DNA from: Limnanthes douglasii subsp. nivea | Lineage: Eukaryota; Streptophyta; Magnoliopsida; Brassicales; Limnanthaceae | Length of the DNA stretch: 64,000 nt | Assembly (NCBI GenBank): GCA_036936605.1 | Contig: JAUPFV010000003.1 | Location: 145,422,997-145,486,996 of the forward strand | Direction: 5' to 3' | Program-made: the position numbers and the translations under genes | Notes under the pieces: generated by a model | The model's database searches: none | Told to the model about the DNA's origin: nothing | Seen by the model: only the letters and a program-made list of their open reading frames with translations | Part shown: piece after piece, positions 46,240 through 56,190 of the stretch | Layout: the number at the start of each line of letters is the position of its first letter | Numbering within the stretch: position 1 is the first letter of the stretch

Positions 46240-46990
46240 CTGATAGAGAATGCGAGTTTTTTTGGATGAGGATGCGATTTTTTTGGGTTTCTAATTTGTT
46301 GAAGATGTGAGTTGTTTACTTTTCATAATGCGAGTTTTTTACATTACATTGAGGAACTGGGAGTTCTTCATAAACTCATAAAATAATTGTTTTTTGTATA
46401 TTAAATTTGAACTTGAGAGTTGTTTATGTTTTTAACATTGCTAGTTGTATACTAGACTCTATCCTGAGAGTTGTTTACTATAAACATAGTGAGCTCTTTA
46501 AATTACCCTTAGGAAATGCGAGTTGTTTGTATATTTATTCTCATGAGTGTTATTTGTATATCAAATATGATCCTGCGAGTTGTTTACTATAAATATTGCA
46601 GGTTGTTTGTAAATTTCTTCTCAAGAGTGTTATTTGTATATTAAATACGATCCTGAGAGTTATTTACTACTAACATTGCGAGTTGTGTACATCAATTCCA
46701 GAAAATGAGAGTTGTTTGTATATTCTTCCCATGAGAGTTTTTTTAATATTATACTCGAGCATTTGCAACTTCATTTTAACTTAAATAATAAATTTTGTTT
46801 TGCAAGTGGATTGGAAATGCGAGTTGTTTGTATACTGAGAAAATGAGTGCTTTTCATATATTAAATTCTACCTTAAGAGTTGTTTATAACTAATGTTGCG
46901 AGTTGTGTACATCAAATCCAGGAAATAAGAGTTGTTTGTATATTCTTCCCGTGAGAGTTCTTTGTACAATATTCTCGACCATTTGCAAGT
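46240..46990 (+). repeat. GCGAGTTGTTTGTATAT-type array, left part
   Basis: Degenerate repeats of about 35-45 nt built from GCGAGTTGTTTGTATATT, GAGAGTTGTTTACTA and TTGCGAGTTGTGTACATCAA. The same array resumes at 54158 on the far side of the MULE, so the MULE split it. Confidence 0.85.
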
Positions 46991-46999
46991 TCTTTGTAA
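46991..46999 (+). other. Target-site duplication of the MULE, left copy
   Basis: TCTTTGTAA; the identical 9-mer is at 54149-54157. A 9-bp duplication is the Mutator hallmark. Confidence 0.97.
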
Positions 47000-47199
47000 G
47001 GGTAAAAAACACCAGTCATCCTCCACGTTTGCAGCTTGTAACACGTTATTCCCTATCCTTTGAGGTCGTAATAAAGGGGTCATTGTCGTTGTATTGGGTA
47101 GAATAAAACCATCCTTTTCGAGTCCAGCCCAACATTTATCCCCACAATACCCTTTGACCAGCCACATCAGCGATCCACGTAGGACGCTGATGTGGCAAC
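47000..47199 (+). repeat. MULE terminal inverted repeat, left (200 bp)
   Basis: Starts GGGTAAAAAACACCAG; pairs with 53949-54148 with seven mismatches. Includes a perfect 12-bp stem (GCCACATCAGCG 47161-47172 / CGCTGATGTGGC 47185-47196, 12-nt loop) at its inner end. Open frames crossing it are incidental. Confidence 0.97.
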
Positions 47200-47678
47200 C
47201 CTAAAACTTAAACCCGGCCCAGTAACTAACCCTAACCCAATAACCCAGCCCAGTTTCTAACCCAAGAACCAACCCTGACCCAATAACCTAGCCCAGCCCT
47301 AATTAATAACCCGAAATCAAATCGAAACCCTCATTTTACTCTAAATCCCTAATCCCTTTCTCTTTTTCCCAATTCTCCTAACGAAACCCTAATTTATTCC
47401 CCAAATCGAAACCCTCTTTTCACTCAGTAAAACATCAAAGTTCAATCTCACCTGTTTTACTACCACTTCGATAACCCAGAAGCTCCAACTCCAAAAGCTC
47501 GAAATCAAACATCCTAGCCAGTAGCTCGATAACCCAGAAGCTCAAAATCAAACATCCTAGCCAGTAGCTCGAACTCGAAAAATCAAACATCTAACCCAGA
47601 TGCTCGAACTCCAGAAATCAAACATACAACCCCAAAGCTCCAACTCATTGTTTCGTATCTAAACAGCCAAGCATAACA
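47200..47678 (+). promoter_or_regulatory. mudrA upstream region and leader
   Basis: Between the TIR and the chosen ATG. Contains CCCTAACCC-like words (47220-47350) and imperfect repeats with AACTCGAAAAATCAAACATC-type words (47500-47640). No TATA box is clear. Confidence 0.5.
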
Positions 47679-47700
47679 ATGGCGAAGGAAGATTGCGATG

Positions 47701-48314
47701 GTAAGTCCTGCTTTCTATTTCTGTTACAGTTTGTTTATGTTTTCAAGATGCTCGAATTCATTGTTGTTGATTATTGCAGTTTATGGTTTAATAGAATCGT
47801 CGATTTAGGGTTTCCATTTAACCACTCGTCGATTTAGGGTTTCTATTACCTGACTGCTGAGTGTGTTAGTTGTTGTTAGTTGCTGTGTATTTTCGTATTG
47901 CCATAACTGTTGAGTGTGTTGTTAGTTGCTGTGTATTTTCGTATTGCCCTAACTGTTGAGTGTGTTGTTAGTTGCTGTGTATTTTCGTATTGCCATAATT
48001 GTTGAGTGTGTTGTTAGTTGCTGTGTATTTTCATATTGCCCTAACTCTTGAGTGTGTTGTTAGTTGATGTGCATTTTCGTATTGCCCTAACTGTTGAGTG
48101 TGTTGTTAGTTGCTGTGTATTTTTGTATTGACTAACTCATTGCTTGGATTGTCTGGTGACATGGTTTTGTAGTGTATGGGTTGGTAGTTGGTGTTGTTCT
48201 TGGTGTAGATTAGGGTTGTACAGTGTGGATGAAGTTGCTGTTGATAGTTTTAGGTTAATGTTCTTAGCTTGGTGTTGTTCTTGATTGTGATTAGGGCTGT
48301 ATATTATATTTCAG
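47701..48314 (+). other. First intron of mudrA
   Basis: Begins GTAAGT and ends TTTCAG. The G left over from exon 1 (phase 1) joins GT of exon 2 to give Gly in the frame of the PB1-like domain. It holds a 46-bp minisatellite. Confidence 0.75.
47863..48140 (+). repeat. 46-bp minisatellite in the mudrA intron, about 6 copies
   Basis: Unit with GAGTGTGTTGTTAGTTGCTG and TATTTTCGTATTGCC, period 46, few substitutions between copies. Confidence 0.9.
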
Positions 48315-48729
48315 GTACAAACAACACCCTTTTTACTGTACACTACCACTACGATGGTGTTATTGTGGGTAAAAGAAAGTTAAAGTACAGAGGAGAGAAA
48401 TGTGCAACTATAGACTACGTGAATCCAAACACGTTTAGTCTGTTGGAACTGCATAATATGCTGGATCTAATAGAAGAAAAGGGTAAGGGAGGGCATTACG
48501 TGTTCGCATACAACGTACCTGGTGTGGACCGTCATCTGAAACTTATATACTCTGATGCAGACGCTTTCGCGTTAACGCAACGACTTGGTCCAAAGAGGGA
48601 GGTGAACATATATGCAGACAGGACTCCACCGCTGGAGGTTATACTGACTCCAACCAAAAAAAAGAAACACATGGCAGTTCCTATAGTCGACATCGATGGA
48701 ACTTCAAGTATAGTACCTGTAGGTGAATA

Positions 48730-49220
48730 TGTTGGGGTAGGTGTTGATGTAGAGGAGGGGGTTGCTGGTGGTGGAGAAGAGGGGGTAAGTGTAGATGTAG
48801 ATGAGGGTGTACATGTAGGTGGAGATGTGGAAGAGGGGGTATCTGTTGGTGGAGAAGAGGGGGTAGATATAGAGGAGCAACATACTGGTGGGGTTGATAT
48901 AGAGGAGGAACATGCTGGTGAAGTTAATATAGAGGACGAACATGCTGGTGGGGTTGATATAGAGGAGGAACATGCTGGTGGGGTAGATATAGAGGAGGAA
49001 CATGGTGGTGGGGTAGATATAGAGGAGGAACATGCTGGTGGTGGAGAAGATCGGGTTAGTGTAGATATAGAGGAGGAACATGATGGTGGGGTAGATATAG
49101 AGGATGAACATGCTGATGTTGGAGAAGATCGGGTTAGTGTAGATATAGAGGAGGAACATGCTGGTGGGGTAGATATAGAGGGTGTACATGTAGGTGTAGA
49201 TGTAGAGGAGGCTGTACATG
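48730..49220 (+). repeat. In-frame acidic repeat region of mudrA
   Basis: A 30-bp unit coding for GVDIEEEHAG and variants (GVNIEDEHAG, GVSVDIEEEH) is reiterated about a dozen times. Units differ mostly by whole-codon changes. The opposite strand happens to lack stops here; that frame is not a gene. Confidence 0.9.
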
Positions 49221-51496
49221 TAGGTGGAGATGATGGGGTAGGTGCAGATGTAGAGGATGTTGGTCAAGGTGTACAAGACAGTGGAGCAGATATTGGTCAA
49301 GGTGTACAAGACAGTGGAGCAGATATTGGTCATGGTGGGGTACAAGACAGTGGAGCAGAGACTGGTCTTGGTGGGGAGGCAGATGGTATTGTTCGGTGGG
49401 ATGGGGCACATGGTGGTGTACAAGACAAGGGTGACGATGGTGGTGTACGTGCAAGGGGTGAAGTTTCCCTCGAAGATCTCGATGATTCATTCTTCGACGA
49501 AATTGATATGTCGCAGTTTGATATGAATAGGGAGCAACAGGAAGTTAGTGGTGGGAACGAGAGCGAAGATGGTAGTTATGAACCAATTGATACAAGTGAC
49601 AGTTTTAGTAGTACTGAGGGGTCTGATGCAAGTGTTAACGTTGATAGTGGTACAAGCACAGAGAAAGAGTTCAACAGCAGTGACAACTTGACCAGTCCTG
49701 GAGAGTCAGACGAGGACTGTACCACAAGGAGGAGAAAGAAATCGAGGCTGCCCAAGTTGAGAAGGTTCAGGACTCCCACTGGACTAAGGTTTATTGAGTT
49801 ACAGGTTGGCCTTCAGTTTGGTTCGTCAGCACAGTTTAAAGAGACTGTCAAGGAGTATGGAATTAAACAGCAGCGCAATATCTACTGCGTTAAAAATGAC
49901 AAGCTAAGGTGCTCTTTCAAGTGCCATTCAGAGAGTTGTAATTGGTGCTCTTTCAAGTGCCATTTAGGGATGACCACCAGTGTGTGCCTACTAACAAGAA
50001 CATCAGTGTCAATCGTAGGTGGCTTGCCAAACAGTATCTCCACCAATGGCAAGCGGATACAAACTGGTCAATCAGGAGTTTGATTGCCGACGTCAGCAAG
50101 GAGTACCTGGTGAAGATAACAAGACCGAAAGCATACCGAGCAAGATCGAGGGCTATGAATTTGATACTTGGGGATGATAGGATTCAATATAGAAGATTGA
50201 GGCAATACTGCCATGAAATCCTAAGGACAAATTCGGGGTCTACAATGATTGTGCAGCGTGATGAGAGGGTCTTTAAAAGAGTCTATGTATGTTTGAAGTC
50301 TTTGAAAGAAGGGTTTAAGTCAGGGTGCAGACCGGTATTGGTTATGGATGGTTGCTTTTTGAAGGGGGCAGTTGCTTGTAGCTGTTGCAGTGGATGCGAA
50401 CGACCAGATGTATCCGTTGGCGTTGGCTGTTGTAGAGTCTGAAAACAGGGATAGTTGGACATGGTTTCTGCAGCTATTGGGCGACGATATCGACATACAG
50501 AACCAGAGAGCATTCACGTGGATGTCAGACAAGCAGAAAGGCCTTGTACCTGCCTTGCTTTCCCTTTTCCCCAAATCTGAGCACAGATTTTGTGCACGAC
50601 ATCTCTACGCAAATATGAAGAAAACCTTCCCTGGTAGAGAAGAGCACAACCTATATTGGGCTTGCGCAAGGTCCACCTGGGTCGAACAGTTTAATTACTA
50701 TATGGACCAGATGAAACAGTGCAACAGAGCCGCGTACGATTGGCTGAAAGAAAGACCTCCTACCCAATGGTCTAGGGCACATTACGACACTGAAAGTAAG
50801 TGCTTTATGCAGACGACTACCCTAGTAGAATGTTTCAACATAGTTATATTAGACTATCGTTCGAAAGGAATTATAAGTCTGCTGGAAGGGATTAGGGATC
50901 AGACTGTTAGGAGGATTGTTAAGAAGAGGATAGAAGTTGACAAATGGGATCAACGAATATGCCCCGCAATTCAAAAAAAATGGCAAAGATTATTGTTAAG
51001 GCTGGGCAGTATCGTGTCCTTCAATCGGGTGGGCCTAAGTATCAAGTTACTGAAGGCCAAAACCAGTATGTCGTCGATATGGAAGAGCGCGAGTGTTCTT
51101 GTAGAGCATGGCAGTTATCGGGGGTGCCATGTTGCCATGCGGTTAGTACTATTTTTTTGATGGGAAGACATCCAGTTGATTACGTTTCGGACTGCTTCCT
51201 AGTCGCAACGCAGAAGAGTATATACTCTCACATTATAAATCCGATTAATGGGTATAGAATGTGGCCTTCTAATCCGTTTCCACCAGTTGAAGCTCCACCA
51301 GAGCTCAAGGTTCGGGGGCGAAGGCAAACAGCAAGGAGGAAAGGTAGGTATGAGCTTCTTCAACCACCTACAGCAGTGTCATCAGGTACAAAACTGTCCA
51401 AAGCATACAGCATACAGAAATGCAGCAAGTGTAAAGGTACCGGACACAATAAAAGACGTTGCACTGGTGAAGCTGGAACTTCATCTACGGTCGATG

Positions 51497-51607
51497 ATCC
51501 CACAACACCTGTACAAGGACAACAAAATGATCCCACAGCACCAGCACCTGTACAAGGACAGCAAAATGATCCCACAGCACCAGCACCTGTACAAGGACAA
51601 CAAGATG
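51497..51607 (+). repeat. Short in-frame repeat near the end of mudrA
   Basis: Three copies of about 33-39 nt coding DPT(AP)APVQGQQ(N/D). The first is shorter. Low-complexity linker after the zinc knuckle. Confidence 0.85.
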
Positions 51608-51648
51608 GCACGTATACCCAAATACCTATAAGTGTCATCTACTTTTAA

Positions 51649-52490
51649 ATGTAGCTTACTATTTTAAACACTTCTTAATTATGTTCATTGTTTTAAAAAC
51701 AGTTGAGGAGGGCAGGAATTGGCAATGCAGGAGTTTAGTTAGATGTAAGTGTGGTTGAGTGTTTTTAAATCCATTTCTTATTTAGTAGGCTGACTGTGGT
51801 TGAATTTGACTGAGTGTGGTTGAATAAAGTTGATTGTGGTTGAGTGTATTTATGTGTGGTTGATTGTGTTGTGTTGTGGTTGCATGTGTTGTGGTCCCAA
51901 TAAGTCTTTATTTATATTTGTATGCCTTTATTCATGGAAGTGTAATCTATTGTGTTGATAGAAGACGAGACAGGATGCATAGAAATGTGGTCCCAACTGT
52001 AAGTTTTTAACTTTTTATATTAAAGTATTTTTGGACATATTATACAAGTTGTGTGGGGAATCTAACTGTTCTTTATTTGTTTGATAAATAGGCTACTACA
52101 CCCTCATTTTTTTCATCTCAAAACAGCATCACATTCCCACATAACAGTTGGGTGAGGATAGAAAATATGCAACAGTATAAGGAAGCAACGCAGGCATCAG
52201 CTTCCACGGGAAGCAAAAAGCGAAAGCTCCTTGATTCATGGTTACAGAATGCGAAGGCCAGAAAGTCGGATGTTCATAGAAGACTTGCACATAGAAATTC
52301 CGCGGCAACAGCGCACGGTGGTGCAACAGTTGCTGCTGGTTCAGGTAACACAGTTGTTAACATTAACATTTCTGCTGGTGTTGTTACCGGATCTTGCGTT
52401 GGGAACTCTAGCAGCGCTGCCGCAGCAACAGGAGGTTCCCAATCATCGGCAGCGGGTAATGAACCATCCGCGAAGCATGCTACGCCTTAA
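51649..52490 (+). CDS. Possible 3' exons of mudrA or a separate small gene
   Basis: After the first mudrA stop, exon-like pieces occur: one ending at a GTAAGT donor (51999), then an acceptor at 52090-52091 followed by ATTPSFFSSQNS...KKRKLLDSWLQNAKARKSD...HATP, open to TAA 52490. KKRK..KARK looks like a nuclear localisation patch. Its Ala/Ser/Gly-rich tail is low complexity. Connection to mudrA is by position and splice-site fit only. Confidence 0.4.
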
Positions 52491-53176
52491 TGGAAGGATC
52501 GTTCATTGTTAGTTAGTGTGGTGTTACGAGTAGGTTTTTTGTATTAGCCGGTGAGGTTATGGATGAAGTTGTTTTTTACCTTTGGTAGCTTAATGTAATG
52601 GATGACAGTCGGCTGTTGTAGTTGTTTTTAAGGTTGTTGTTTGTTGTTTGTGTTAACATTAACAGTTAGACATATTTTTTGTATTTGAGATTGGAATATG
52701 ATGTTGGGAAATAGATTAGCCTTCTTTTACAGGTTGTAATGTTTTTGTGTTGCAGTCTCGATTGATTGTAAATTAGTTGATTGTAAATTACAGGTCGATT
52801 GCATGTAATTTACAGGTCTACAACATTACAGGTCTTGTAACATTACAGGGGGTAAGTGTAAATTACAGGTCGGTCGATTGCATGTAAATTAGTTGATTGT
52901 ATAGCAACATTACAGGTCTATACAGCCAAAATTACAGGTCTTCTAACATTACAGGTCTATACAGCCACGAAATATTACAGGTCTTGTAACATTACAGGTC
53001 TTGTAACATTACAAGTCTTGAGCCACAAAATATTACATAAATATTAAAGGTCTATTTAACAACATAAATACAAGTCGATTCAAATTAAATTGCGTTTCAT
53101 TACAAAATACAGGTCGATTACCTATTACAGATTACAGTAGCTTCTACATGCGAGTCTCTCTACTGAAATTTAAAAA
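52491..53176. other. Intergenic region between the convergent MULE genes
   Basis: Holds the ATTACAGGTC repeat stretch (52790-53030). The rest is T-rich, probably the 3' UTRs of both genes. Confidence 0.6.
52790..53030 (+). repeat. ACATTACAGGTC short repeats
   Basis: About ten copies of (A)CATTACAGGTCT, or AATTACAGGTCG variants, with irregular spacing. No known function. Confidence 0.8.
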
Positions 53177-53575
53177 TTACAAATACATAAACACTACCCC
53201 TACTACAATCAAGCATAGAAAAAGAACCCTAATTATAATCTTCTTCCAACGACACTTAGCTTCCAACCTCTTAAGTTTCTTCAACAGGCAATTAATAACC
53301 AGCTTCGACTTATCATCAAGAGGTGGATCAACCCACCTAAAATACCCACAGTGCCTATTTCTCTGCGTAAATGGGTGTTGTAAAACAATTAGCAAAAAAT
53401 TAGGGTAAAAAACATATAAATCTAAATACACACTTACCCCAAAATTTACACAGCCTGTAAACCTCCTACCCGGATTTGTGCGAGTCCATGATATACGAGT
53501 CAAACCGTGTATACCACAATAACAGAGACCTCCCCCCATCGAATTGATAGAAACTTTGGATGTACTGTGAGACAT
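53177..53575 (-). CDS. GRF zinc-finger protein with C-terminal membrane segment (MULE passenger gene)
   Basis: Exon 1 is 53575-53438 (46 codons), then a 75-nt GT-AG intron 53437-53363 (GTAAGT...CGCAG), then exon 2 53362-53177 (62 codons with stop). The 107-aa product is intact. Exon 1 has LCYCGIHGLTRISWTRTNPGRRFTGC, and exon 2 starts RNRHCGYFRWVDPPL. Together these are the GRF zinc finger (CxCG...C...CGyF.W.D). Residues about 55-80 are Lys/Arg-rich (KLVINCLLKKLKRLEAKCRWKK, possible short coiled coil), followed by a hydrophobic tail (IIIRVLFLCLIVVGVVFMYL), probably a transmembrane anchor. Small plant GRF proteins of this shape occur next to MULE transposases. Their role is unknown; nucleic-acid or protein binding at a membrane is plausible. 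It is convergent with mudrA. Confidence 0.85.
   Translation of the reverse strand: MSHSTSKVSINSMGGGLCYCGIHGLTRISWTRTNPGRRFTGCVNFGVSVYLDLYVFYPNFLLIVLQHPFTQRNRHCGYFRWVDPPLDDKSKLVINCLLKKLKRLEAKCRWKKIIIRVLFLCLIVVGVVFMYL
53363..53437 (-). other. 75-nt intron in the GRF gene
   Basis: GT at 53437-53436 (GTAAGT), AG at 53364-53363. Removing it joins the two halves of the zinc finger in frame and deletes the intron-encoded VSVYLDLYVFYP segment. Confidence 0.8.
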
Positions 53576-53948
53576 TATTACGAGTGTGGATTTCGATGAG
53601 AGATGAGAGAGGAGAAGGAAAAGGGAATGATAGAGAAGGAGATTTCGATCTAGGGGTTAGAGGCTAGGCTGGAACGATAGAGAAGGAGATTTCGATATAT
53701 TGTTAGTCTTCTGGTTTAGGTTGGAACGATAGAGAATGAGAGAAATTTAGGGTTGATGGAAGGGGTTTAGGTGGGAATGAGAAGGAGACAGACCTTGATG
53801 TCGATCTAGGGTTAGAGGTTGGGCTGGGCTGGGTTAGAGATGGGTTTAGGGCTAACCGGGTTATAATATCTAAATGGGTCGGGTTTAAAGGTTGGAAGAA
53901 GGGTAAAAGAAGTGGGTTAAAGTAAAAACTGATTTTACTTTTTTTACT
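53576..53948 (-). promoter_or_regulatory. Upstream region of the GRF gene
   Basis: GA-rich (AGAGAAGGAGATTTCGAT repeated), between the GRF start and the right TIR. No TATA box is clear. Confidence 0.5.
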
Positions 53949-54148
53949 GTTGCCACATCAGCGTCCTACGTGGATCGCTGATGTGGCTGGTCAAAGGGTA
54001 TTATGGGGATAAATGTTGGGCTGGACTTGAAAAGGATGGTTTTATTCTACCCAATACAACGACAAGGACCCCTTTATTACGGCCTCAAAGGACAGGGACT
54101 AACTTGTTACAAGCTGCAAACGTGGAGGATGACTGGTGTTTTTTACCC
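53949..54148 (-). repeat. MULE terminal inverted repeat, right (200 bp)
   Basis: Reverse complement of 47000-47199 apart from seven substitutions. Contains the same 12-bp stem (53952-53963 / 53976-53987). Confidence 0.97.
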
Positions 54149-54157
54149 TCTTTGTAA
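54149..54157 (+). other. Target-site duplication of the MULE, right copy
   Basis: TCTTTGTAA, identical to 46991-46999. Confidence 0.97.
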
Positions 54158-55050
54158 CTTAAAGAATAGATTTTGTTTTGCGAGTTGTTTGGAAATGTGA
54201 GTTGTTTGTATACTGAGAAAATGAGTGTGCTTTGTATATTCAATTTTACCTTGAAAGTTGTTTACTACTAATCTTGCGAGTTGTGTACATCAAATCCAAT
54301 AAATGAGATTTCTTTCTATATTCTTCCCATGAGATTTCTTTGTATATTATACTCGACCATTTCTGAGTTCTTTGTAACTTAAATATTAGATTCTATTTTG
54401 CGCGTTGTTTGGAAATACGAGTTGTTTGTATACTCAAAAAATGATTGTTCTTTATATATTGAATTTTACTTTGAGAGTTGTTTACTAGTAATGTTGCGAG
54501 TTGTGTACATCAAATCCATGAAATTAGAGTTGTTTGTATATCATTCCCATGAGAGTTCTTTGTATATTATACTTGACAATTTGTGAGTTCTTTGTAACTT
54601 AAAGAATATATTTTTGTTTTGCGAGTTGTTTGGAAATCCGAGTTATTCTATACTGAGAAAATGAGTGTTCTTTGTATATTAAATTCTACCTTGAGAGTTT
54701 TATACTACTAATGTTGCGATTTGTGTACATAAAATTCAGGAAATGAGAGTTGTTTGTATATTTTTCCAATGAGTGCTCGTTGTATATTAAACTCTATCCT
54801 TAGAGTTGTTTAAATTACACTGAGGAAATGCGAGTTGTTTGTATATTTATTCTCATGGGTGTTATTTTTATAAAATACGATCTTGAGAGTTGTTTATTAT
54901 AAACATTGCGAGTTGTTTACACTGAGGAACTGAGAGTTGTTTATATTTCATTGAGGAACGGAGAGTTGTTTACATTGAGGTATATCAAATCTAAGAAATG
55001 AGAGTTTTTTACATTACATTGAGGAACCGAGAGTTCTTAGTAAACTACAT
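54158..55050 (+). repeat. GCGAGTTGTTTGTATAT-type array, right part
   Basis: Continues the array interrupted at 46990. Repeated blocks of about 170-220 bp (TTTTGCGAGTTGTTTGGAAATnnGAGTTGTTTGTATACTGAGAAAATGAGTG theme) show a higher-order repeat at about 54170, 54390 and 54610. Confidence 0.85.
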
Positions 55051-55954
55051 CTAAAAGACATCACAACACGCAGAAACTGATACACAGTACATGAAACCGC
55101 AAAACCTAATGTCCACCACAATAAACCTAGTAACTAAGATCCTACTCGCGATCGTAACTACGTAATTTCAGTAGAACTAACAAACGTCAATCATGAATAA
55201 ACATCAGCATGCACTTTAAACCCGGTAAAAATGAAAACCTGAGATAGTTTTTCGAGATAACTCTGTACCTGTAAGATAAACTGTGGGTTTCATCACCAGC
55301 GGCGTATACTTAACGGCTTATGGTTGAAGGCTTCGTGGTTAGTGGTCATCGATCGAATTTTTGGTAAAGAACGATGTAAAAAAATAGACCAAGGTGAAGG
55401 GTTTGTTGGTCTGGGTATATGGATGGTCTGTGAAAAAAGAGAGAAAAAATAGACTATATTTTAGGGTTAAGGGGATCTTAGAAGTGGAAAATATAGGTTT
55501 GAAGGAAAAAATGGGTATATGATACAGAGTAGAACGCAAAAGAAGCTAGATAGAGGGATAAACCCTAATTTTATTTAATCAAAAACAATTTCCCAAACAA
55601 TGTAAAGAAGATATGTTTATATAAGGTTTCAATTGAAAACCTAAAACAAAAATAAGAAAATTACTAAAATATCCTAAAGTATTAAAAACTCTAAATAAGC
55701 TGATAGATGAGCCCAAATGCCCAAAAAAGCCCATATGTCACAAGCAAAGCTGGTGACTTGCATTCGTGGCGTCGTTTCCTTCGAAACAAGGTGTTGTGGG
55801 CCAAAATCAGACACCGGAGCTCCAAACTGTCAATTCACTGCATTCTTCGGGTGATCGCCAGTCTTCATAAATTCCAGCGCTAAACTGTCTGCATCAGTAT
55901 ATATACTACCATGGGTATTTTTGTCCAATTTTAAAAATTAAGATACCAAATGCG
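55051..55954. other. No recognised gene
   Basis: A 66-codon minus-strand frame (55539-55339) is Phe/Ser/Thr-rich without a domain and is not supported. GC content is slightly higher at 55690-55900. Confidence 0.5.
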
Positions 55955-56190
55955 ATTTGAATAGCAAATCGTCCTTAGACTATCAACCTTAGTGGCAGAT
56001 AGTCCCCTTGACTTTGAAAAGTCCGCTGGGAGCCCATGGACTATCTAGTTTGGATAAAATTAGTCTTTCGCATCTGTATTTTAATGTAAAGCTGCAACGA
56101 GTCACCATACTCAGCAGAATTTCTTATCACCAATGCTCATTCGACTTTAATTACAATTTTAACTCTTGACCAAACAACTTATTGGCATCA
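55955..56190 (+). mobile_element. Half-element related to the palindromic MITE at 13.3-13.8 kb
   Basis: Shares AATCGTCC..AGACTATC, TTTGGATAAAATTAGTC and GTCACCATA words in the same order as 13360-13520, but has no inverted partner. A truncated or diverged relative. Confidence 0.55.

Larger units (their letters stand above)
47679..51648 (+). pseudogene. mudrA: mudrA-type MULE transposase, multi-exon, with three apparent frameshifts
   Basis: Exon 1 is 47679-47700 (MAKEDCD), then a GT-AG intron to 48314; the splice keeps frame with exon 2. Domains in order: PB1-like N-terminus (48315-48600), acidic decapeptide repeats (about 48730-49220), Mutator DNA-binding domain (about 49765-49950), DDE/MULE domain with first Asp (MDGCFLKG, codon 50347), second Asp (VAVDAND, codon 50393) and CARHL CxxH (50591), SWIM zinc finger (CSCRAWQLSGVPCCHA, about 51094-51141), and a CCHC knuckle (CSKCKGTGHNKRRC). 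The reading moves frame 2 to 1 near 49940, 1 to 2 near 50366 and 2 to 1 at an A8 run near 50975-50982. As it stands it cannot encode one chain. It would bind the TIRs and cut and join DNA. Confidence 0.88.
47000..54148 (+). mobile_element. Complete Mutator-like element (MULE), 7149 bp
   Basis: Bounded by 200-bp terminal inverted repeats (96.5% identical by hand alignment) and a perfect 9-bp target duplication. It carries mudrA on + (47679 onward) and a GRF zinc-finger gene on - (53575-53177), in convergent orientation. High TIR identity and a perfect duplication indicate recent insertion, although mudrA appears frameshifted in this copy. Confidence 0.97.

Noticed and set aside
46868..47167. 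Minus-strand ORF over the left MULE TIR, and its mirror at 54003-54200
   Set aside because: Both are incidental frames through the terminal inverted repeat; they have the same translation because the TIRs are copies.
48704..49423. 239-codon minus-strand ORF rich in Tyr/Ile/Leu opposite the mudrA repeats
   Set aside because: It arises because the in-frame 30-bp repeat lacks stops on the other strand; composition is purely the complement of the acidic repeat.
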